Source of the DNA: Mermis nigrescens
Taxonomy: Eukaryota; Nematoda; Enoplea; Mermithida; Mermithidae
Length of the DNA: 64,000 nt
Assembly (NCBI GenBank): GCA_036768485.1
Contig: JAVLUZ010000754.1
Span: forward strand, 62,001-126,000
Direction: 5' to 3'
Shown here in pieces: positions 56,540 through 64,000 of this stretch (its first letter is position 1; each line of letters begins with the position of its first letter). The notes beneath the pieces were generated by a model. The model had not been told where the DNA came from and made no database searches. It was given only the letters and a program-made list of their open reading frames with translations. A program made the translations under genes and the position numbers.

Positions 56540-59500
56540 ATTATTGTTATTACTATTATTTAATATTATTATAATTATTAATATTATTATTATTAATATT
56601 ATCATTATTATTATTATTGTTATTATTATTAATTATTTTTATTCATATTATTATTAATATTATTATTATTAACTTTATAATGATAAAAATAAAGATATCA
56701 ATACAATTATTATTACTTATAGCATAACATAGTGCTTCTAATACAAAGGCGATTTCTCCGCTGAAGGTATTCCCTTAATCGATTTGTGACTGCGGGCAAA
56801 GAAAATTAAGAGCACATAAAGTTCTCGAAGCAAATTTTGCATTGAAAATAACCAAACAAGGATAAAAACGGAGTCTCCCCGAACAAACATTTATGTTACT
56901 CATAAGTCTGCTTTACGTCAACATAGCTGGCGTTGATGTAGTGAGAATATGGATCGCTGCCAAATCCTGACAAGGAAACTCTATTATAATCGTAAGGTAA
57001 TACTTCAGGATAGTGATTTCTATCCTCCACTTCCTTCATTTTAGCGTAGTCCATGCGAAAATTTTCAGCTGACTTTTTTATCATCTGAACGATAACAAGC
57101 ACTTTATTATTTGATGTAAAAAAATCAATTTACAGGCCAGTAAACTAAGAAAGTAATATTAAATGCATACGTGCTCTTCAGGGGGTGGTTTGAAGACTTT
57201 GACTCTTCCTCTGAATCTCCGCCGCCCCCAAGACCATCGCAGAAACTTGCTGACTCTATCTTCATTTTGTCATAAAACAGAGAAAAAGTACTGTTTTATG
57301 AGTTTGACTTTGTAGCATAAAAGTAATTTTTTATTTCTATTTTTCGACAATATTTTATTCAAGTTCATCGAATCTTTTGGAAATATTAGATGCATGTTCT
57401 AGAAAGAAAGATCATCGTCCGAAGCGTCGAAAAATAGTGTTTTTGGTGTGCATCTTTAGTTCTAATACTACATCCCTTGTTAGTTTTTCGAGTCCGATGG
57501 TCCGCCTGACTACGTATTAAGTATTAAAAATATCACGCATTTTATTTCAACGAATTGTGCTGAACTTTTTTATTTTTTCGAACCACTTTTTGACTTACTT
57601 ATCATGCCACGCAACGCAGTTGGACGAAATGAGCTTTAGGCAATGGCTTTAAACAATAAGAGCGCTGTTTGGTTCAGATCTATTCTTTTGTGTTACAAGC
57701 ACAAATGATACCTACTATTTTAAATATGTCAAATCACCTTTTTTGATCTAAACCTGATTTAACGAAAGTTGGTTTGTCGTATTTAAGTTTAAATGCATAT
57801 TAAAAACGGAGACTATTACCTAGTTCTGAAGGAGCTATTTGTTGGGATAGAATATTTGGGCGAGATGGGATATCGGACTAAAGGGCAAGCTGAGATGCGA
57901 GGCAAATCGCAAAAAAGCATGTAGAAATTCTTCTGGGAGTCTACCGGTGGATTATTTTAGAATCTCGGGGGGATGCAACCCCCCAAACCCAACACGCTAA
58001 CATGTTGCCAAGTGACGATTATTACAGGACTGAAGAACAGTGCATTAAAAAGGAATTTATGAAACATAAAGTCATGAGTAAAAGATGTTAATTAACTAAT
58101 TTTTACAGAAAAAAATGTTAATTGCTAACAACATCCTTACAATTAATTCGCCTCGGTATAAGATAGGTTTTTTTCGTCTTTCGTGAACGTATGACGCAAA
58201 TCGATTCACTTCGATGGGAAGGTCTGGAACCGCAGCCATTGCTTTTTCCTGTTGCACTAGAAAGCAAGAACACTTGATTCAGTTCTGCTGTAGAAAAAAA
58301 CGCAAAATTACTTGTATTGAAACATTCATCAATAAAAATTTTTAACTCCAAACTTTTGAGCTTAAATCATACCGACGGAATAAAAGTCGCACAAATAGAA
58401 AACTTTCTTGAAAAACAAAAGATATCAGTCTGTATATAATGTTATTGCATGGCTTTAGTCGTCATATCAATGATTCTAGATACGAATATTTACAGACTGA
58501 TGATTAAGCTGAGACGGTAGTCCCACCTTTTTCCAGAATAAGTATCAAACTATCGATATTTTCAAGCCCAACAGTGTTTTTCCGCCTTTTGCTGCAATAT
58601 GTAGTCTTTTTCTGGAAAATGATTTCTGAGGCAAAAGGTGCTACGAAGATAGCAAAATCTTGTTAATTCTAGGAGAAATGGAGTTTTTAAAGATAATAAA
58701 TATGTAAATTCTAACTAATCATTGTCAAAAACAGCAGTTTCATTCTCCGCCAAGTTTCTCTCGTCGCTTTATCCTGCCTATACTTCTGTTTTAGCATAAT
58801 CAAACCGAAAAAGATATTGACTGGGTAAAAAACCGTAGGGAAAGCATCATTTGCGCTATCAATATATGACAAACAAATTTGCAGTACTTTATGAGGTAAC
58901 GTTTACTTATGGAGTACGAGACGATTTTAGAGCATTTCAACTAAGGCACACAAATATACTCGTTACTCGTTTGTCCGAAGTTTGGGTGTAATATACCAGA
59001 AAAGCTAGAATTACACAAATAGTGCCATATAAATTTCAAAACACCCAAGGGCGAACAATCGCTGAGTACCGCGACATCCTGTCGAAATTTGTTCTAGACT
59101 TCTTATTTCAAACAATGCTCTTGCGATTTGTTTATGTCTTTGAAGAAGCAGGTATGAGACAAGGGAAATAATTGCAACAGGAACTTTATGCTTTTGAAGG
59201 AATGTACCTATCTTACTTCTATTTTGAAGATTTGACAGTTGCTACCAAGAAGATAATAAAATGTTTCAAGAATGGCGGAACGCGTCAAAATTAGGTACGC
59301 GCATTTTTCTCATTTCCTCTGAATTAGACTAGTCTCACCACACCGCGTAAATAGGCTTCAATTGATACTACGGCTAGTCAAGTAGATATGTAAGAGCTAC
59401 ATTCTTATCTATTGTTTAGTCAATGTTCCAAAGACCTTACTCATTTCTAAACGACGAGGAAAGCAAGTCTCTAAAAATCGGACGAAAATCGTAGGAAAAA

Positions 59501-62500
59501 ATTTCATAAGTAGATGATACGAATATTTCTCGAGAATTTAGTCGAATAGCGAGCATGCGCATGAAATAAATGCTCTGTAGTGATTAATTAGTCGCCGGTT
59601 TTTCCGTGTTATCTTTAGAGCAAGTGCATAAAAGCCGAAAATGCGTAAAAGTTTAGCCCTAATTATGTATACGAATGCATAGGAGAGATTTGAAGAGCTG
59701 ATATTTTCCGAACAACTGATAAATTAATCAATGTACGCACAAAGTGCCAAGCTGGCAAATAACAAAGGCAATAATGCATCTGTTTTCTAGCATTCAGTTT
59801 TTGGCTATGACGCTTTTTTTCGCGATGTTTCGTCGATGAGGCGCTTTTGTTTGAAGCTATCGCATTCTCCAAAAGCATTTGTCCATACCTACGTGAACAT
59901 GCTTCATTTTGACTAAATGTATTATCAATTAGGCTAAGATTCTAAAATGACTAATCAATGCGGAAAAAGTCGTTTTTTAACACGAAGCGATGAGATATGA
60001 AATGTATACCTTTATAAAAAACATGGAGATAAAATAAGCGTAAGGTATACGAGGAAAAAGACTGACGATTAAGCTCACCAAGTGCCTTAGAACCGCATTA
60101 AGCTTAATAATGGACTTGTACAAAAAGTATAAAAATCCATTAAGCAATCGTCATTTCGATTCAATCGGAAAAAACTAGTCTCTCCGATTTATGCGAGAGC
60201 TTGAAAAAGGTTGAAAATGTTTGAAAGTAATACGAAAAAATAATAAAAAAGTAATAATAAAAAATTAAGCAAAGCGACTTAATGGTTGAGTAGCCTTATT
60301 CCTGTTAATTAAATTAAGTCAAAATGTTCACGAGTAAATAAAACAATATTATATCGCAGTTGCGGTAATTTACAACAACGTGCAATTGTTTTTGTGAACA
60401 AAGTTTGCTTATTGCAAAAAGAATATTTATTTGTTGTCCTTTTGTTTTTTTATAATCATGTTATTTTTTGATAATGTTGCAAACGGTCAGAAAAGCAGAT
60501 TGACTAAAGGTCAGTATGCATTTTTATCAATACAATCAAGTTTATTCTCGTTCTGTCTCTAAACAGTACAAAATTCGCTAGGTGCAACTACTCAACGAAT
60601 GACGGTTAACAACGGGCATCACATTTCTTGAAAGATAATACTTTCGGCTTATTTCACGAATAAAAAAAATAATTTTTCCTGTAATAAACAAACAAGCGAT
60701 ACTTCTCCAAGTAACGCACGCCAAGCAAGGGGACAAACAACAAACACAAAGCAAAAGGAAAATATGTCATGGAAGGTTGATCCCAATAGAAGGGCTGCTG
60801 ACCCAACGCAAAATACTACTAAAATAAAAAGAACTTAAAAAATAAGCTGTTCGTGTCTTGCGATCTTACAAGTCAAAAAGTTTTTCATCGGCAAATAACC
60901 ACTTAATCATGTTTCGTTCAATTTAATCGAATTTTTCGGAAGTTTTCTGTGTGCTAATGATCTAGAAAGAAAGAACATCGTCAGGAACATAAAAAAACAA
61001 AGTGTTTTCTACGCGTAACCATCGTTTTTGAGACAGGGACAAAGCTCGTTAGAAAAACTTTTCGGGGCCGACGCCCCAGAATTCTTATGCTGTAAACGTA
61101 AGGTGTACTCCTGTATATCCGTGAGCGTAATCCTTGTAAGCTAGGCAGCTGTGATTCGGTCGTCAAGGCATTTCGACGAGCTGACAAGGGCAGATTCTCG
61201 ACCGAAGTTGACAGACAGTCAGCATAAAGTTCAGACGATATGCTGTCTCGTCTCAAAAGTGGACTATTCTTATTGTTGCTGAAAAGGGAATTCCAGTTGA
61301 CAAAATCCAGGGCGTTGAACGTCCATGATTCTCCAGCAACCGGGTTTTTGTACTTGCACGCGCGACCTATTTTTCGTAAGCTTTCAATGTGGGTACACAC
61401 AGAGTAGATTTTAAAAAAATTAAACCGGTAAGACAAACTAGTGACCGTACCTGATGTGGGGTTAGGGGGTTCGGGGAGGTTCCCCCAGAAAAATTTCAAC
61501 CCCCCCCAGAAATGTTTTCATCCCCCTCGCAGAATTCTCAATTTTTAGAAAGTTCCGAAAAATTTCCTAAAAATTCGTAGGAAAGGTGCTTCTTTAAGCG
61601 TTTAAAGCTATCTATTTGCTCAAAAGTGTCAATTTTTCGGCGCTTCGCGCCAATATACTCATGTTTTGACTATATTTTGCACAATTTGTTTGACTTTTTT
61701 ATTTTTCAGGGATTTTTTTGTTTTTATGCTCAAGAAATACAGGGCATCGCCAGAAACGCTGAAAAACGATGTTTTTGGCGCGTACCTACCGCTTTTGGAC
61801 CCAAAAAAGATAGTTTAAAATTTCACCCCATTTCCAGAATTTCAATGCCGTGCATGTCTGCTAATGACTAGCAATTTTCCATTAAATTTAAACGATTACA
61901 GTAAAAACTATTATCTGCATTCAGCACTTTTGCTGGAATTTTATTCGAATCAGTCTGGTCGCAAAAATTTTGAAGCTCGATATGCATATCGTCTGTGCTG
62001 CAGAATGTTGCTTCTCCTGACTGCTAGAAATCTTAGAATTTAAATTTAAATCCTCAGCGTTCAAAAAGCCGCGAAGAGTGAATACCTAAATAAGGTTTAA
62101 TCATAAATTCACTGCAAGCTTAAGACTTTCAAGTTTTAAGTAAAAGTCTTGCTTAATTTTTGAGCTAACTCGATAAACTTAAATCTGATTTTTGTGAATT
62201 TGCATTCCTGGGCTTCTTATCTAAAGACATGCTTGCAAATGCGATTAATAGTAAAAAATATGTCTGAAATTTTCATTCATACTTTCGCAATACCTACCGA
62301 AGTTGTTCCGCGAAGTTCTGCCACTTTCGGAATAAAAACTGAACGATCGACCGACGTTAGATATTTTACGGACGACGGCGTTTTGTCCTTCATCTTTTTC
62401 TTTGTCCAACGGCGATCTTTCGTTCCTTCTACCAATTTTTTTGTCTTTTTTGATGGATTTAAATTTCGATATCAATTTCCGACACCTCGACGCCGATTTG

Positions 62501-62709
62501 TGGCCTTTTTTCGAGCTCTGGGCTTCGATTCCAGCCGAACTAAACCGAGCCAGGCTAAAATAACCTCGATTACTGAAATCGACGCTTTTGGCGACATCTA
62601 AGAAAGCCGACAAAGTTTTCGGTTGAGGCGCCAGTTTAGAAGCTATCGGAGACGATATAGAATCCCGCGAATGCTGCTTTGGCATTCTCAGATCGTCCAT
62701 GGAAGCCAT
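41552..62709 (-). CDS. Tandem-domain protein tyrosine phosphatase, R2B (PTPRK/M/T/U) type, 872-aa model
   Basis: Sixteen minus-strand exons with GT-AG borders and compatible phases: 62709-62298, 61366-61109, 58256-58141, 57084-56917, 56282-56145, 52277-52161, 51618-51503, 50824-50614, 47575-47423, 46862-46763, 45739-45660, 44867-44733, 44410-44291, 43504-43281, 42247-42112, 41686-41552. Domain 1 (about 265-550) has YINASYVD, DLWRMIWE, QYWPMNAETYG and VHCSNGGERSG (Cys466, Arg472), but WPD reads WEA (427-429) and the Q-loop QT reads TN. Domain 2 (about 575-870) has SKNRDVMVVP, YINAFFVD, TWPLA and VMSHNGISRCG, where catalytic Cys is Ser782. The linker APLRIGDC and PPDYARPYL match R2B receptors. 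No membrane helix in the model; a receptor form with exons beyond the window is possible. Dephosphorylating activity is doubtful. Confidence 0.8.
42112..42247 (-). CDS. Phosphatase domain 2, degenerate P-loop exon
   Basis: Acceptor CGACTTCAG, donor AGCAAG before GTGAGT. Encodes NGISRCGIFIAAQIVIDQM and VDIFRACKSVRLNRPQL. With the preceding exon the loop reads VMSHNGISRCG, so the catalytic Cys is Ser. Confidence 0.9.
42525..42800 (+). repeat. Family B repeat in a phosphatase intron
   Basis: AACACAGCATGACCGGTCC at the left, CTTACGTGCGTGTCTA at the right. A partial relative follows at 42800-43140. Confidence 0.6.
43281..43504 (-). CDS. Phosphatase domain 2, WPD-equivalent exon
   Basis: Acceptor TTACTTTTAG, donor TCGCA before GTAAGC. 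Encodes HLIQVKTWPLASKVPMS (WPD becomes WPL), SLIDLIKIVREL and KPVVVMS; the next exon completes the His codon of the degenerate P-loop. Confidence 0.9.
44291..44410 (-). CDS. Phosphatase domain 2 exon
   Basis: Acceptor ATATTTGCAG, donor AAAAAG before GTAAAC. Encodes TYPQYVHNKGRQIYGPFVV, equivalent to the YWP...YG region. Confidence 0.85.
44480..44690 (-). repeat. Family B repeat, diverged
   Basis: AATTTTCTTGCAAAAAGGC to TGACCGGCTAACTCCCAGAC in a phosphatase intron. Confidence 0.5.
44733..44867 (-). CDS. Phosphatase domain 2 exon
   Basis: Acceptor GTTTATTTTAG, donor TCTAAG before GTAAAT. Encodes GFTKKNEWLITEWPKQQT and SFWTLIFDHLCQSVINL, the TQGP/FWR region of domain 2. Confidence 0.85.
44868..46762. 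other. Phosphatase introns around exon 45660-45739, low-complexity DNA
   Basis: 45140-45260 and 45390-45510 are simple AT-rich sequence (runs of AATAATAATGATATAGATA type). No repeat family or RNA gene recognised. Confidence 0.4.
45660..45739 (-). CDS. Phosphatase domain 2 exon with YINAFFVD
   Basis: Acceptor CTTCAATTAAG, donor GTCGAT before GTAAGT. Encodes DYARPYLSTLHGESKD and YINAFFVD. Confidence 0.85.
46763..46862 (-). CDS. Phosphatase exon, start of domain 2
   Basis: Acceptor CTTTTTATCAG, donor GTGCCTC before GTACGT. Encodes TAPLRIGDC and LENRSKNRDVMVVP, which matches TPTLRVEDC and KNRCMDILP of R2B receptors. Confidence 0.8.
47085..47190. repeat. AAAT-type simple repeat
   Basis: Imperfect run of AAATAAATAAAT words on the plus strand in a phosphatase intron. 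Confidence 0.7.
47423..47575 (-). CDS. Phosphatase exon, end of domain 1 and linker
   Basis: Acceptor TTCATGTAG, donor TACAAA before GTAAAC. Encodes EQYIAIYEAVAEG then the linker to EAHQAEEYK, aligning with the R2B linker ending in IKEEF. Confidence 0.85.
47785..47990. repeat. Left inner arm, 17-bp minisatellite (hexamer TCTAGC)
   Basis: About eleven units, complement of GGTGGGTCTAGCGGGAC with changes such as TCAAGC and TCTAGT. Pairs over nearly its whole length with 48715-48940. Confidence 0.85.
48083..48485 (+). repeat. Direct duplication with 236-bp spacing
   Basis: AAACGCATTTTAAAGCGCAA occurs at 48083 and 48319, each followed by GCTAAGCTCCA, CGCGC, CTTTCT, AGTAAAAATTTA, CGTTCCATCCC and GTGAGTTGAAACGT. 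This is the interior of the foldback. Confidence 0.8.
48715..48940. repeat. Right inner arm, 17-bp minisatellite (hexamer TCTAGC)
   Basis: GGTGGGTCTAGCGGGAC units and variants, mirror image of 47785-47990. Confidence 0.85.
49160..49587 (+). pseudogene. FLYWCH zinc-finger fragment of a Mutator-like protein
   Basis: Frame 1 (about 49160-49330) reads GYAYNREADSNDKTYWTC then CRARAHTDFG, the Tyr-Trp-x-Cys and Cys-x-Ala-Arg core of FLYWCH fingers. A frameshift near 49290 moves to NHSHAPDPTRSEILNAVNE, which supplies the His pair. The second frame continues KSQARDT, RRSVRRTRQGQ, LNLPDEYKFLPNGDNFLLHDS and stops at 49587. This is the N-terminal architecture of insect-type FLYWCH/MULE proteins; the transposase core is absent. 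Most likely a captured or eroded element gene. Confidence 0.7.
49800..49926. repeat. Right outer arm, CCTACGAATTGTC minisatellite
   Basis: About eight units of CCTACGAATTGTC/CCTACCAATTGTC, inverted relative to 47664-47760. Confidence 0.8.
50390..50510. repeat. GGCTTAAGCC-type palindromic repeat, inverted copy
   Basis: TTAAGCCTGTCTTAAGCCGG and GGCATAAGCCAGACTTAAAT, then ATACGACATCAAAATTGAAT, which is the complement of words in 35060-35100. Confidence 0.6.
50614..50824 (-). CDS. Phosphatase domain 1, P-loop exon
   Basis: Acceptor AATTCTTCAG, donor AATCTT before GTGAGT. Encodes PMIVHCSNGGERSGIFLAI, a complete Cys-X5-Arg loop, then LIDVFGYCKILINARQHL. Confidence 0.95.
51503..51618 (-). CDS. Phosphatase domain 1, WPD-loop exon (Asp lost)
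   Basis: Acceptor TTATTATTTCAG, donor TTTCAG before GTTAAC. Encodes RIVRHFHFTEWEATAFP. The canonical WPDHGVP is replaced by WEATAFP, so the general-acid Asp is Ala. Confidence 0.9.
52161..52277 (-). CDS. Phosphatase domain 1, exon with QYWP
   Basis: Acceptor AAATTTTATAG, donor AATAAA before GTATGA. Encodes CMQYWPMNAETYGTIRVV and YFIIRTFQLNK. Confidence 0.9.
52278..53514. other. Phosphatase intron
   Basis: Plain AT-rich DNA plus a family-B copy at 53165-53435 (GAGTGACCGGCCTAATGATC to CACGTTGCATGTCTGAT). Confidence 0.5.
54775..55250 (+). repeat. Tandem repeat, about 125-160 bp per unit, four units
   Basis: GTCAGAATTACGAATCTGAC-type starts at about 54780, 54908, 55066 and 55189. Each is followed by TTTACACCCAGTAGTTGTGT and AGAGCGTTGCA-like words. 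Confidence 0.7.
55427..56113. repeat. Long hairpin, copy 2
   Basis: The left arm CACTAGCAAAGAAAAATGCT to about 55600 pairs with the right arm from about 55930 to 56113 (GGAGCATTTTTCTTTGTTAG). The arms are more diverged than in copy 1. Confidence 0.75.
56145..56282 (-). CDS. Phosphatase domain 1, exon with DLWRMIWE
   Basis: Acceptor TTTATGCAG, donor ATGAAA before GTAATA. Encodes QQKAYVVTQ, DLWRMIWELNSKCVVMLT. The usual TQGP reads TQSV. It lies 31 bp from the end of the element E hairpin. Confidence 0.9.
56466..56690. repeat. TTA microsatellite
   Basis: About 75 triplets of TTA with scattered interruptions in a phosphatase intron. Confidence 0.95.
56917..57084 (-). CDS. Phosphatase domain 1, exon with pTyr-loop and YINASYVD
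   Basis: Acceptor CGTTCAG, donor GTTGAC before GTAAAG. Encodes DRNHYPEVLPYDYNRVSL and DPYSHYINASYVD. The usual KNRY pTyr-recognition loop reads RNHY here. Confidence 0.9.
57085..58140. other. Phosphatase intron
   Basis: A family-A fragment at about 57390-57470 (TTCTAGAAAGAAAGATCATC, AAAATAGTGTTTTTGG) and a short G/C-rich piece at 57965-57995. Nothing else seen. Confidence 0.4.
58141..58256 (-). CDS. Phosphatase gene, exon 3 (start of PTP domain 1)
   Basis: Acceptor TTCTTGCTTTCTAG, donor TTAATT before GTAAGG. Encodes VPDLPIEVNRFASYVHERR, the usual helix in front of PTP domains. An acceptor 8 bp further in (CAACAG) is also possible but would break the phase with exon 2. Confidence 0.75.
58257..61108. 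other. Phosphatase intron
   Basis: AT-rich; no exon or transposon that I can support before the family-A fragment at 60940-61097. Small open frames near 59.7-59.9 kb have no convincing splice sites. Confidence 0.4.
60940..61097 (+). repeat. Family A repeat, 3' part
   Basis: GATCTAGAAAGAAAGAACAT to CCAGAATTCTTATGCTGTAA, matching the second half of 10468-10864. It abuts the candidate phosphatase exon 2. Confidence 0.6.
61109..61366 (-). CDS. Phosphatase gene, candidate exon 2
   Basis: Acceptor AAAAATAG, donor GGA before GTACAC. Encodes NPVAGESWTFNALDFVNWN, LLRRDSISSELYADCLS and LSARRNALTTES; no helix. Phases agree with exon 1 and with exon 3. The acceptor has a weak pyrimidine tract. The repeat next to it (60940-61097) shows that the exon ends before 61100. 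Confidence 0.5.
61445..61866 (+). repeat. Family A repeat
   Basis: Complete copy: C-rich start, CTATCTATTTGCTCAAAAGT, TTTCGGCGCTTCGCGCC, ACGATGTTTTTGGCGCGTAC, end AATGCCGTGCATGTCTG. It lies in the intron between candidate exons 1 and 2. Confidence 0.7.
62298..62709 (-). CDS. Phosphatase gene, candidate first coding exon
   Basis: ATG at 62709, donor TTCG before GTAGGT. 137 residues, basic and Ser-rich (RKLISKFKSIKKDKKIGRR, RSFSFYSESGRTSRNNF). The frame stays open for about 75 bp upstream of the ATG (DYFGISRYALNF), so this could instead be an internal exon. Linked to the next exon only by phase (phase 1) and composition. Confidence 0.55.
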
Positions 62710-64000
62710 TCCAACTTCGATCGAGTGAATCGCTTGATTTTTTAGCGTGAAATTTAGCGCATATCGTGAAATTCCAAAATAGTCGACTTTTATTTAGACA
62801 GGCTTGTAAATCAGCGAGCAAGCATATATCCAATTAATACTTTAATAATGATGCGACTTAAGAACTCGACGTTTTTCAGATAGTATGTTTCTAGGGACTT
62901 TGTGCTTTGGAACTCTTCCATAAAACGTATATAACGCAAATAATAAATGTGTCATACATTTATCAAATAAAACTTACACTATGCACATTCGTATATTATA
63001 AGGTATGGAAACAATAAAAATGTGAGAACGATAGCCATGTCTGCTCAGACAATATTAATATACCTACACATTTTTTAATCAGCTGGGCAGCAATTCCATA
63101 ATTTCATCAAAACCTCGACTTTTCCTTCCTAGTGTGACGAGCCGACCGAAAAGTAATTGTTTGCCTACACTTAATCTGGTTATTCGCTAACGGTCTCTAA
63201 TGATGAAAAATGTAGCTTTAGCGACTGCATCGATTAATAGATTTTTGTATTTTTTCCGATTTTTCTATGTTTTTGACTTTAAAATTTAATAGACTCGACA
63301 AATTTCGATTGATGTCTAAAGTAGCTTGGAAATTCAGATAAATTTTGCATGTCACGTCAATAATTCCATAATTTCGGTTAAGTAACCTTTTTATAAGCAA
63401 ACATGCACGGGGAACAATGCCATTTTCAGGCTTATAAATTTCATCCAATATCCGTATAACCGCAGATCATTGTTTCAATGAAGAAGAGATTAGTCGCTTC
63501 GAGAAAATCTAGCTTATCAATGACGCAAACACAGAAAATCGCAAAGCAACCGGAAATGATTCAAATTAAGCATTTTAATCGTCTGAATACATTTAGTAAA
63601 ATTTGCATATATGCGAATTCCCTAGTGTTCGAAAGAAAATTGGGTTTAGTGTCATAGCAAAAGACCATGAAGCACCAATTTCGTTTTGACGCATGGATCG
63701 CTCTTCTACCTATTTGGCCGATCCTAAAAAACTTAGGAAAAAATGGAGTCGGATAGAAGCTTATGCGATTAAGCCGCGCTTCATTTTACTAAATTCTTTT
63801 TCGCCCGAGGTTCAACGAAGTTTGAGAGTAACATCTCACGCAATATGTCAATATAACAATAAATAATCGTAAATAAAAACAGTAATAAAAACGAATGTAA
63901 AAAACGAGTTGCGTTCTGAAAGCTATTCAAGCAAATAAGCTATCTGCTTGTTTCCTATCGCAAAAATTTTGAGTGGATTCTTTGAGGACATTTTTACGAA
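62710..64000. other. Region upstream of the phosphatase exons, nothing certain
   Basis: AT-rich DNA. Minus-strand open blocks near 62710-62790 and 63218-63448 could hold further upstream exons (signal peptide, extracellular or membrane segments), but splice sites are not convincing. No promoter motif recognised. Confidence 0.3.

Noticed and set aside
59663..59878. Minus-strand frames of coding-like composition in the large phosphatase intron
   Set aside because: Two frames look equally plausible, and neither has a donor/acceptor pair that preserves phase with flanking exons.
63218..63448. 76-residue minus-strand frame upstream of the phosphatase exons
   Set aside because: No ATG at its start, no convincing splice sites, no recognisable domain; could be an exon but not supportable.

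Overview
This is AT-rich animal nuclear DNA: genes with GT-AG introns, isolated coding exons, and a very heavy load of DNA transposons, MITEs, foldback elements and one LINE. There are no operons, ribosome-binding sites or CRISPR arrays. A TMEM201 homologue, an R2B-type tandem protein tyrosine phosphatase, hAT, Merlin and FLYWCH/Mutator-like remains and a CR1/jockey-like LINE together point to an invertebrate metazoan. I cannot place it further.

Layout. 1-3360: a near-perfect palindromic foldback repeat split by a hAT element (8-bp target duplication) that itself carries a broken LINE. 3.3-8.9 kb: two direct copies of a composite repeat with Merlin transposase remains; copy 1 carries a Mutator-type MITE that copy 2 lacks. 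11.37-25.82 kb (+): seven phase-compatible exons of the C-terminal two thirds of a TMEM201 (Samp1/NET5) inner-nuclear-membrane protein. Its first visible intron holds an intact hAT transposon with a 605-aa transposase, and its other introns are packed with small MITE families (called A, B, C and D here). 25.8-30.5 kb: repeats, including a foldback with 17-bp G-rich minisatellite arms. 30.5-31.1 kb (-): a single-exon, four-helix membrane protein I do not recognise, with a further candidate exon upstream. 31.5-41.5 kb: repeats, dominated by a large foldback (36.07-40.72 kb) with minisatellite arms around a 2.9-kb tandem-repeat element. 41.55-62.71 kb (-): sixteen exons with compatible phases give an 872-aa model: a basic, Ser-rich N-terminal region followed by two PTP domains. 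Exons 3-16 are secure; exons 1-2 are less certain. Domain 1 keeps Cys-X5-Arg but has lost the WPD aspartate; domain 2 has Ser in place of the catalytic Cys. Its introns carry another minisatellite foldback with a captured FLYWCH fragment, a second copy of the 2.9-kb element, and a TTA microsatellite.

The most unusual features are: (1) three separate foldbacks whose arms are built from 17-bp units sharing the frame GGTGGG-N6-GGGAC, each with its own hexamer; (2) a tandem phosphatase in which both active sites look disabled; and (3) two copies of a 2.6-2.9 kb element whose terminal hairpin loop appears inverted relative to the rest of the element.
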